Positions 1 through 5,177 of a stretch of DNA of 5,177 nucleotides are shown here, piece after piece. A program made the position numbers and the translations under genes. Origin of the DNA: Bacteroidota bacterium. GTDB taxonomy: Bacteria; Bacteroidota; Bacteroidia; Chitinophagales; Chitinophagaceae. The notes below the pieces were generated by a model. The model did not search any database, was not told where the DNA came from, and saw nothing but the letters and a program-made list of their open reading frames with translations. Each line of letters begins with the position of its first letter. The stretch's first letter is position 1. Location: positions 1-5,177 of the forward strand of contig JAEZAY010000103.1 of NCBI GenBank assembly GCA_023427575.1, read 5' to 3'.

Positions 1-45
1 CTACAGATCATTTCCGGGCTTCGGTAACAACTGTTTTTATTTTAC

Positions 46-118
46 GCCGTCCGTTTCAATTTTCTTAACGGATTTCTTCCGAGGCCCACTGAATACATTT
101 AACCGGATACTAATGATT
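46..118. repeat. Imperfect direct repeat, copy A
   Basis: The core at 46-87 matches 149-189 at about 38 of 42 aligned positions: three C/T differences and one extra T in this copy. Weaker similarity continues through a shared GATACAT/GAATACAT-like stretch to about 118. The core contains a short inverted pair, CCGTT (51-55) with AACGG (67-71), and an overlapping alternative hairpin, CGGA (69-72) with TCCG (78-81). The 1-nt indel between copies puts them in different reading frames, so conserved protein coding is unlikely. The function is unknown. It could be a dispersed intergenic repeat, a decayed mobile-element end, or a structured RNA element. Confidence 0.7.
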
Positions 119-120
119 TC

Positions 121-144
121 CACATTGGCACACTGGCACATTAT
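121..144. repeat. Short degenerate 8-bp tandem repeat
   Basis: Three consecutive 8-mers, CACATTGG, CACACTGG and CACATTAT, form a short degenerate tandem array between the two larger repeat copies. With so few units it may be a remnant of slippage and no function can be assigned. My recollection is that TGTGCCAATG-type repeats occur in other Bacteroidota intergenic regions, but this has not been verified here. Confidence 0.45.
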
Positions 145-148
145 CACT

Positions 149-220
149 GCCGTTCGTTTCAATTTCTTAACGGATTTCTTTCGAGGTCCGGGGATACATC
201 TAATCCCGAAACTATTAGTT
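149..220. repeat. Imperfect direct repeat, copy B
   Basis: This is the second copy, offset 103 bp from copy A. The best-conserved part is 149-189, with looser similarity to about 220. The outer inverted pair is kept (CCGTT 150-154 with AACGG 169-173). In the small inner hairpin one G-C pair becomes a G-T pair (G173 with T181), so pairing survives as a wobble if the plus strand is transcribed. This copy also has a private hairpin, GGGAT (191-195) with ATCCC (203-207), that copy A lacks. I cannot name the element from sequence alone. Confidence 0.7.
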
Positions 221-298
221 CTGAACCGGGCCTTTTGCTTAAAAAATATCCCCCTAATAATTACAGGTTCTTCGTTCTGTTAACGTTATTCGTTTTAG

Positions 299-326
299 AA
301 AAAAGCGGAATACAAAAAAGCGGAAT
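299..326. repeat. 13-bp A-rich direct repeat after the nucleotidyltransferase stop
   Basis: The 13-mer AAAAAAGCGGAAT occurs at 299-311 and again, identically, at 314-326 with two bases between. It begins about 12 bp past the stop codon of the minus-strand nucleotidyltransferase gene. On that gene's strand it reads as two GC-containing segments each followed by six Ts. The T-runs could help end transcription of the minus-strand gene set, but no stable GC-rich stem precedes them, so a canonical intrinsic terminator cannot be claimed. Confidence 0.5.
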
Positions 327-337
327 GATCACGGGCA

Positions 338-1102
338 TCAGGGAAACATTTTTTCCGCCTGTTCCACCGCCTCGGGCTTGCCCACATCAATGAAACGGGA
401 GCCGGTATGATCATAGCCTTTAATAATCTCGGTGGCTGAAGCTTCCAGGTAACTGTCTATTATTGAAAATTTCCCTTCTTCTTTCATGTACTGAAATATG
501 CCGGGCTCAATAATATGAATGCCGCTGAATGCCCGCTTAATAAGATCGGCGGTAGTTCTGCTTCTTATTTCGGCCCCGGTTTTTTCATTTCTCCATCCGC
601 ATAGATTAAAAAAATGATCGAACAGAAAGTACCGCGAACTTTCCCGCTCACTTACCGCCAACGTGGCCAGTGGCTTCAATTGTTGATGCTGTTGAATCAT
701 TTGTCCAAGGTCCAGATCTGTTAGCACATCCGCATTAATGACAACAAACGCGGAATCCCGCAGATAGGGCGCTGCTTTTTTTATTCCGCCCCCGGTTTCC
801 AATACCGCGTTTCGTTCATCACTAACCGTTATCTGACTTCCCCATCCTTTATTTTCATCAATGGCCTTTTCAATCTGATCTGCAAAATGATGAACATTCA
901 CAACCAGCTCGCTGATCTCATAGCGTTGAAGAAATTCCACATTGCGCTGCAATAACGATTTGCCGTTGATGATCGCCAATGCCTTAGGATGGGCGTCCGT
1001 CCAGGGTTTGAAGCGGGTACCAAACCCTGCCGCCAGGATCATTCCTTTCATCCGGGTCGTTTTCGGACTGAATGGCTGGAGATGTTTATTAGATTCCTGC
1101 AT
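338..1102 (-). CDS. MurU-like sugar-1-phosphate nucleotidyltransferase
   Basis: A 254-residue cytoplasmic enzyme of the NTP_transferase family (GT-A-like Rossmann fold) that joins a sugar 1-phosphate and an NTP to give a nucleotide sugar and pyrophosphate. Visible motifs are the nucleotide-binding loop LAAGFGTRFKPWT (23-35) followed by PK at 39-40, LETGGG (101-106), a metal-binding Asp in NAD at 123-125, and a second in FIDVGKPE (D239). The short length, LETGGGIKKA and absence of a C-terminal beta-helix resemble N-acetylmuramate-1-phosphate uridylyltransferase MurU, so UDP-MurNAc formation in cell-wall recycling is the best guess. A mannose- or glucose-1-phosphate nucleotidyltransferase cannot be excluded. 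The gene follows nadB by 21 bp and is probably co-transcribed. The first ATG has a GAAGG four bases upstream but adds 17 residues before the usual family start; the alternative start is M18, at 1051. Family is certain, substrate is not. Confidence 0.88.
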   Translation of the reverse strand: MQESNKHLQPFSPKTTRMKGMILAAGFGTRFKPWTDAHPKALAIINGKSLLQRNVEFLQRYEISELVVNVHHFADQIEKAIDENKGWGSQITVSDERNAVLETGGGIKKAAPYLRDSAFVVINADVLTDLDLGQMIQQHQQLKPLATLAVSERESSRYFLFDHFFNLCGWRNEKTGAEIRSRTTADLIKRAFSGIHIIEPGIFQYMKEEGKFSIIDSYLEASATEIIKGYDHTGSRFIDVGKPEAVEQAEKMFP

Positions 1103-1106
1103 GATG

Positions 1107-1111
1107 CCTTC
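1107..1111 (-). promoter_or_regulatory. Shine-Dalgarno-like site for the nucleotidyltransferase gene
   Basis: On the minus strand GAAGG sits four bases before the ATG at 1102, inside the 21-bp gap after nadB. It is the only convincing Shine-Dalgarno-like sequence before any start in the window. It favours the longer protein over initiation at M18 (1051), where the preceding bases (ACGACCCGG) form a poorer site. Spacing is slightly short, and this phylum often initiates without such sites. Confidence 0.45.
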
Positions 1112-1123
1112 AAATCAGTTTTT

Positions 1124-2722
1124 CTAAAGAACAATGTTCTGTACCAGTTCGGCTTTTTCGGGGTAATCGGTATTATAGTGAAGACCACGGCTTTCTTTCC
1201 GGAAGGCAGCACATTTTACGATCAGGTAACCGACGGAGATCATATTCCGGAGTTCGCACAACTGCTGCGAGATGGCCGTGCGGGCATACAGGTTTTCTGT
1301 TTCTTCCCAAAGCAAATCAAGCCTTTTTAAAGCACGGTTTAAACGGGTATCGGTTCTTACAATGCCAACATAATCACTCATGATCTGTTGCAGCTCCTTT
1401 AGACTTTGCGTAACAAGAATTAATTCCCGGGCTTCGCTGGTTCCCTTTGCATTCCAGTCGGGTATGGAATCGTTGAATGGAATTTCATTAATATAAAGAG
1501 AACTGTCCATCGCGCAGCGATGCGCAAATACCATGGCTTCCAGCAGGGAATTGCTTGCCAGTCGATTGGCACCATGCAAACCTGTGCTGGCACATTCACC
1601 GCAGGCGTAGAGGTTGCGGATGGAACTGCGGCCCCATTCATCGGTTTTAATCCCGCCACAACTATAATGTGCCGCCGGTACAACCGGAATCAGATCTTTT
1701 GAAACATCAATTCCAATGCTCATGCATTTCTCGTAAATATTCGGGAAATGCTCAATAAATTTTGCCACCGGAATATGTTTCACGTCGAGATATACATGTT
1801 CGGTACCGGTGGTTTTCATTTCCGAGTCAATTGCTCTTGCAACAATATCGCGGGGGGCGAGATCTTTCCTGGGATCATAACGTTCCATAAATGCTTCGCC
1901 GTGAACATTGCGAAGTATGCCCCCGTCACCACGAACGGCTTCGGTGATCAGGAATGATTGTCCGCGAACTCCAGGTTCATACAATGCCGTTGGATGAAAC
2001 TGGATAAATTCCATGTTCTCGATCCGGCCTTTCGCCCGGTACACCATGGCAACTCCATCGCCGGTGGCAATATACGGATTGGTAGTTGAACGATAAACCT
2101 GCCCGTTTCCTCCCGAAGCCAGTAAGGTTATTTTTGAGATAATTTTTTCAACCCGGTTGGTTTCCGTATTCAGTACGTACACTCCATAACATTCTATGTT
2201 GGGGGTGCTTTTTGTTACCAGGAAACCAAGATGATGCTGTGTGATCAGATCTACAACAAAACAATGTTTTATCAATTGGATATTTGCTGCTTCATTGATC
2301 TCGTCGAGCAGTGCCCTTTCCATTTCACGGCCCGTAACATCTTTGTGATGCAAAATCCGGTACTCACTGTGACCGCCTTCCTTTCCAAGTTTATAATCCC
2401 CATCTGATTCACGGTCGAACTGAGCGCCCCATCCGATCAATTCCCTGATCCGGTCAACACCTTCCTTTACCACAATTTCCACCACCCCTGGGTTGCAAAG
2501 TCCATCCCCGGCGATCAGCGTATCTTCAATATGTTTTTCAAAACTGTCATTTTCTTCATCCATTACTCCTGCAATCCCACCCTGCGCATATTTTGTATTT
2601 GTTTCATCCGCTTGCGCCTTTGTTATGATCATGATCTGCTTTTCAGGGAACTGACGGGCTACCTTAAGCGCAAAAGTGAGTCCGGCGATACCGGAGCCGA
2701 TGATGAGAAAATCTGTTTTCAT
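1124..2722 (-). CDS. nadB: L-aspartate oxidase NadB
   Basis: FAD enzyme of de novo NAD synthesis that oxidises L-aspartate to iminoaspartate, using oxygen or fumarate as acceptor; quinolinate synthase NadA takes the product. The 532 residues compare with about 540 in E. coli. The N-terminal dinucleotide fold has GSGIAG (9-14), then TKYAQGGIAGV (43-53). E115 in GKEGGHS, H243 in QFHPTAL, R291 in PRDIVARAI and H352 in AAHYSCGG match the E. coli active-site residues I recall as E121, H244, R290 and H351. The C-terminal FAD motif is CGECASTGLHGANRLASNSL (374-393), followed by a helical domain. The TGLHGANR block and the length favour NadB over the succinate dehydrogenase and fumarate reductase flavoproteins of the same superfamily. 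It starts 50 bp after galK, with an A-rich leader and no Shine-Dalgarno site. nadA and nadC are not in the window. Confidence 0.97.
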   Translation of the reverse strand: MKTDFLIIGSGIAGLTFALKVARQFPEKQIMIITKAQADETNTKYAQGGIAGVMDEENDSFEKHIEDTLIAGDGLCNPGVVEIVVKEGVDRIRELIGWGAQFDRESDGDYKLGKEGGHSEYRILHHKDVTGREMERALLDEINEAANIQLIKHCFVVDLITQHHLGFLVTKSTPNIECYGVYVLNTETNRVEKIISKITLLASGGNGQVYRSTTNPYIATGDGVAMVYRAKGRIENMEFIQFHPTALYEPGVRGQSFLITEAVRGDGGILRNVHGEAFMERYDPRKDLAPRDIVARAIDSEMKTTGTEHVYLDVKHIPVAKFIEHFPNIYEKCMSIGIDVSKDLIPVVPAAHYSCGGIKTDEWGRSSIRNLYACGECASTGLHGANRLASNSLLEAMVFAHRCAMDSSLYINEIPFNDSIPDWNAKGTSEARELILVTQSLKELQQIMSDYVGIVRTDTRLNRALKRLDLLWEETENLYARTAISQQLCELRNMISVGYLIVKCAAFRKESRGLHYNTDYPEKAELVQNIVL

Positions 2723-2772
2723 GTAAGTTTTTTATCGGTAGAAAAAGCGGCCGGATTAAAAGCAGGTGATGC

Positions 2773-3960
2773 TCAATGCCTGATCTTACCGCCATCAGTC
2801 TGGTGAGCGGCAAGATCTTCCAGGCGCACTCCATCTTCAATCTGGGTGATATAAATTTCAGGGATCTGCCCGAACCGGTTCTGGTAATTCTCCCCGATCG
2901 TATGGGCAATGGCATCAACCGAGCCCGATTCAACCAGATTAATGGTACAGCCACCAAAGCCGCCACCCATCATCCGCGAGCCGGCAATACTGTCAAACTG
3001 TTTTGCTTCCCGGACCAGGAAATCCAGCTCTTCACAGCTAACTTCATACTCGCTGCTAAGGCCTTCATGGGTGCGGTACATCAGCTTACCAAAAGATTTA
3101 ATATCTCCGTTTTCCAGAATTTCGCATCCTTTCAACAAGCGCTGAATTTCTTCTATAACGTATTTGCACCTGCGAAAAACAAGTTCCGGCAATTCGGAAC
3201 GGTGCTTCTGCAACTGATCAAGATTCAGATCCCGCAGCGATTGAATTTGCGGATAATGTTTTTGTAATATGGAAACGCCCTCTTCACATTGCTGGCGACG
3301 TACATTGTATTCGGAACTTCCCAGCGAGTGCCGAACCATTGTATTGATCATAACGATCTTGTATTCGGGGAAATGGAATGGGATATATTCGTATTCCTTC
3401 GAGCGGCAATCGAGTTTGATCAGATGGCCGGCTTTTCCATGAAGACTGGCAAACTGATCCATAATGCCCACCATAGCACCTACAAAATGATGTTCGGTTT
3501 TCTGCCCGATATACACCAGGTCGAGCCGTGTAAGACCCAGGGAAAAAATTTCATTCAGTGCAAACCCATAACCAGAACACAGGGCCGCTGAAGAACTCAT
3601 GCCGCCACCCACGGGCACATCCCCATCGATCACCACATCCACGCCCGGTAATAAGCGGTTTGTCTGTTCCTGGATATAAAACGTTACACCCAGGATGTAA
3701 TTTCGCCAGCCCGTTGACTGACTGATCGTATCCGCCCGGAAAGAGTGTTCCTCCTTAAATTCATTCGCATATACATTGATGGTATCCGTTCCGTTTGGGC
3801 TAATGGCGATATACATTTTCTTGTCAATGGCGCCGGGTAAAACAAAACCCTGGTTGTAATCGGTATGCTCCCCGATGAGGTTTACCCTTCCCGGAGCCGA
3901 TACCAACACGGGTTCTTTTTGGTATTTATCGATAAACACCTGGCGAATTTTGTTAATCAT
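2773..3960 (-). CDS. galK: Galactokinase GalK
   Basis: Cytoplasmic GHMP-family kinase that phosphorylates alpha-D-galactose with ATP to galactose 1-phosphate, the committed step of the Leloir pathway. At 395 residues it has normal family length (about 380-395). The galactokinase signature GRVNLIGEHTDYNQG is at 24-38 with R25 the likely catalytic arginine. The ATP-binding glycine/serine loop VPVGGGMSSSAAL is at 115-127. VGIMDQF (164-170) supplies the likely catalytic base D168, and GSRMMGGGFGGCTINLV (327-343) is the third GHMP motif. The Cys usually seen before GIMDQ is Val164 here. The first ATG gives the expected N-terminus and has no Shine-Dalgarno site. It is divergent from the mutarotase gene across 43 bp and leads a minus-strand set with nadB and the nucleotidyltransferase. 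galT and galE are absent from the window. Confidence 0.97.
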   Translation of the reverse strand: MINKIRQVFIDKYQKEPVLVSAPGRVNLIGEHTDYNQGFVLPGAIDKKMYIAISPNGTDTINVYANEFKEEHSFRADTISQSTGWRNYILGVTFYIQEQTNRLLPGVDVVIDGDVPVGGGMSSSAALCSGYGFALNEIFSLGLTRLDLVYIGQKTEHHFVGAMVGIMDQFASLHGKAGHLIKLDCRSKEYEYIPFHFPEYKIVMINTMVRHSLGSSEYNVRRQQCEEGVSILQKHYPQIQSLRDLNLDQLQKHRSELPELVFRRCKYVIEEIQRLLKGCEILENGDIKSFGKLMYRTHEGLSSEYEVSCEELDFLVREAKQFDSIAGSRMMGGGFGGCTINLVESGSVDAIAHTIGENYQNRFGQIPEIYITQIEDGVRLEDLAAHQTDGGKIRH

Positions 3961-4003
3961 GACGTCGAATCTTTAACTTTAAAATTTCCAAACCTTTCTA
4001 CCG
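3961..4003. promoter_or_regulatory. Divergent galK / mutarotase intergenic region
   Basis: These 43 AT-rich bases separate the two divergent start codons and must hold, or lie beside, both promoters and any shared control site. On the plus strand TAACTTTA at 3974-3981 resembles the Bacteroidota -7 box TAnnTTTG in all but the last base, with a TTTG at 3949-3952 (inside the galK start region) 21 bp upstream as a possible -33 element. That spacing is a little long, so the match is weak. I saw no equally good match for galK on the minus strand, and no clear operator palindrome. Confidence 0.3.
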
Positions 4004-4960
4004 ATGCAATTTTCCATTGAACGACACGAAGATAATGGGTTTCATTTTCTCCGGATGACAGACAGGTCTAATAATACCCGGGTTTCCATTATGCCAGAAT
4101 ATGGCGGGCTGATTAGTGAATTTTCTATCTCCACCAACGGTGTGCCATTTAATATACTCGATACCTATAAAGATATAAAGCATCTTCGGGATGATCTTTC
4201 GCTTTCGTACCGGGGGGCGAAATTATCGCCTTTTGTGTGCCGGGTCAGCAATGCGCGTTATGATTACGGCGGCGAGACTTATCAGTTTTCCCGTAAGTTC
4301 CCGGACGGATCGGCCATTCATGGTTTATTATTCGACAAACCTTTCGAAGTTTCCGAGCAGTTTGTAAACGAAAAGAACGCCTGTATTACGTTGGTCTACA
4401 ATTACAGGGGCGAAGATCCCGGGTATCCATTTCAATATCGATGTGAAATAACCTATACATTACAGGCTTCCGGTGTGTTGGAACTCAATACCCGGATCAC
4501 CAATAATTCCGGGCAGTATATTCCCATCGCCGACGGCTGGCATCCCTATTTTCGATTGCAGGGAAGCCTGGATGAATGGAACCTGCGGGTGAATTCTGAC
4601 CAGAGACTTGAATTTAACGAAGCCCTGGTTCCAACCGGGCAGCTTATTCACGATAATCGTTTTCTGGAAGGAGTCAGTATGAAGGGAATCAGTCTCGATA
4701 ATTGCTTTATGCTGAAGGAAGACCGCGATGATTCACCTGTTTGTGAATTGAGCAATCCCGGCAACGGATTGCGGCTCCAGTTTTTTGCCGACAGTGGATA
4801 TCCATATCTGCAGATCTATACTCCCGATGACCGGAATAGCATTGCTATTGAAAATCTGAGCGGAGCTCCCGATTGTTTCAATAACTGCATGGGGCTGTTG
4901 AAACTGAACCCCGGCGATACCACCAACTTCCGTTTGCATTACAAGATCGTACAGGATTGA
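4004..4960 (+). CDS. Aldose 1-epimerase (galactose mutarotase family)
   Basis: A 318-residue protein of the GalM-type mutarotase family, which interconverts the beta and alpha anomers of galactose or other aldoses. Visible hallmarks are an Arg in FVCRVSNARYDYGG (R80), the first catalytic-pocket His in GSAIHGLLFD (H106), the second in DGWHPYFRL (H180), a substrate-binding Asp in LDNCF (D232), and the catalytic-base Glu in IAIENLSGAPDCFNN (E283). The order and spacing agree with the Lactococcus GalM residues I recall as R71, H96, H170, D243 and E304. It is somewhat shorter than E. coli GalM (about 346). No signal peptide is seen, so it is probably cytoplasmic. Its place opposite galK supports galactose as substrate, although relatives act on other sugars, so I leave the symbol empty. 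There is no Shine-Dalgarno sequence before the ATG. Confidence 0.92.
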   Translation: MQFSIERHEDNGFHFLRMTDRSNNTRVSIMPEYGGLISEFSISTNGVPFNILDTYKDIKHLRDDLSLSYRGAKLSPFVCRVSNARYDYGGETYQFSRKFPDGSAIHGLLFDKPFEVSEQFVNEKNACITLVYNYRGEDPGYPFQYRCEITYTLQASGVLELNTRITNNSGQYIPIADGWHPYFRLQGSLDEWNLRVNSDQRLEFNEALVPTGQLIHDNRFLEGVSMKGISLDNCFMLKEDRDDSPVCELSNPGNGLRLQFFADSGYPYLQIYTPDDRNSIAIENLSGAPDCFNNCMGLLKLNPGDTTNFRLHYKIVQD

Positions 4961-4988
4961 TTGATTACCTTGCCAACAAATCGTTTGT

Positions 4989-5177
4989 ATGAAAAAGCAT
5001 CGCTGGCTGATCCTGCCGCTGATCCTGATCACGGTTGCTGCATGTTATGAAATCAATGAGGATATAACCATTCAGGAAAACGGATCCGGCCATTTTGCAT
5101 CGCGGGTAGATATGAGCGCTCTGATCGAACTGATGCAGACCTTCGCCGGCGAGGAGGAACTGGCCAGAGAAGGGCTT
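4989..5177 (+). CDS. Putative lipoprotein, 5' part only (cut by window end)
   Basis: The first 63 codons of an open frame that runs off the window. The N-terminus is a classic lipoprotein signal peptide: positive MKKHR, a hydrophobic stretch WLILPLILIT, then lipobox VAAC with the lipidated Cys at residue 19. The mature part starts YEINEDITIQENGSGHF and continues into DMSALIELMQ. This pattern (a charged strand ending in a GSG turn, then DMS and a helix) resembles uncharacterised small Bacteroidota lipoproteins I recall, whose function is unknown. There is no Asp at +2, and the acidic residues at E21, E24 and D25 are not a clear surface-export signal, so the final membrane location is uncertain. 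It starts 28 bp after the mutarotase stop on the same strand and may be co-transcribed. No Shine-Dalgarno site is visible. Confidence 0.8.
   Translation, partial: MKKHRWLILPLILITVAACYEINEDITIQENGSGHFASRVDMSALIELMQTFAGEEELAREGL

Larger units (their letters stand above)
1..337. other. Intergenic region with short repeats, no supportable gene
   Basis: This stretch lies downstream of the minus-strand nucleotidyltransferase gene and reaches the window edge. I found no open frame with a credible start and protein-like content: the minus-strand frame ending at the TAG on 1-3 is closed again by a TAA at 37-39. It holds a pair of imperfect direct repeats, a short 8-bp tandem repeat and an A-rich 13-bp direct repeat, annotated separately. 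I saw no tRNA-like cloverleaf and no strong GC-rich hairpin followed by a T-run that would make a clear terminator on either strand. Confidence 0.7.

Noticed and set aside
46..118. Minus-strand peptide reading through repeat copy A as a gene tail
   Set aside because: Copy B differs by a 1-nt indel and so is read in another frame; no start codon with a supportable upstream coding region is present.
46..189. CRISPR-like array suggested by repeated units
   Set aside because: There are only two imperfect units of about 42 bp with an indel between them, no regular spacers, and no cas genes in the window.
191..207. GGGAT/ATCCC hairpin as an intrinsic terminator
   Set aside because: The stem is only five base pairs and no T-run follows on either strand; it is also absent from the sister repeat copy.
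282..294. AACG/CGTT hairpin as a terminator
   Set aside because: A four-base-pair AT-containing stem with no following T-tract on the minus strand is too weak to call.
942..1330. Plus-strand open frames across the nucleotidyltransferase/nadB junction
   Set aside because: They overlap two well-supported minus-strand genes antisense, and their translations look like random composition with no domain.
2664..2966. 100-codon minus-strand open frame across the galK/nadB junction
   Set aside because: It is in a different frame from both real genes, covers the 3' end of galK and the 5' end of nadB, and has no protein-like motif.
2776..3267. 163-codon open frame on the plus strand opposite galK
   Set aside because: It is antisense to the strongly supported galK, has no recognisable motifs or ribosome site, and fits a shadow of galK codon usage.
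4460..5032. Minus-strand open frames opposite the mutarotase and lipoprotein genes
   Set aside because: They are antisense to genes with clear catalytic or signal-peptide motifs and have no independent support.

Overview
The window looks like ordinary chromosomal DNA of a Bacteroidota bacterium, probably near the Chitinophagia/Sphingobacteriia. This rests on the character of the NadB, GalK and nucleotidyltransferase proteins, the moderate GC content, the near absence of Shine-Dalgarno sequences (only one start has a convincing one), and a small lipoprotein of a type I associate with that phylum. The taxonomic placement is inference.

Layout. Positions 1-337 hold no supportable gene. They carry two imperfect copies of a roughly 73-bp direct repeat, a short 8-bp tandem repeat, and a 13-bp A-rich direct repeat just past the end of the first gene. 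Three genes then lie head to tail on the minus strand, in transcription order: galactokinase galK (3960-2773), L-aspartate oxidase nadB (2722-1124) and a MurU-like sugar-phosphate nucleotidyltransferase (1102-338). Gaps of 50 and 21 bp make one transcript plausible. Only 43 bp separate galK from a divergent plus-strand gene, a galactose mutarotase-family aldose 1-epimerase (4004-4960). It is followed after 28 bp by the start of a lipoprotein gene that runs off the window end.

How the genes work together. The mutarotase converts beta-D-galactose to the alpha anomer, which galactokinase phosphorylates to alpha-D-galactose 1-phosphate, so the divergent pair encodes the first two steps of the Leloir pathway. 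galT, galE and a sugar transporter are not in the window. NadB starts de novo NAD synthesis from aspartate. The MurU-like protein most likely makes a nucleotide sugar, possibly UDP-MurNAc in cell-wall recycling, but its usual partner kinase is not visible. The two downstream genes have no obvious metabolic link to galactose.

I see no evidence of an undescribed multi-gene system, phage, IS element or CRISPR array. The most notable unexplained items are the intergenic repeat pair, the nucleotidyltransferase without its kinase partner, and the truncated lipoprotein.
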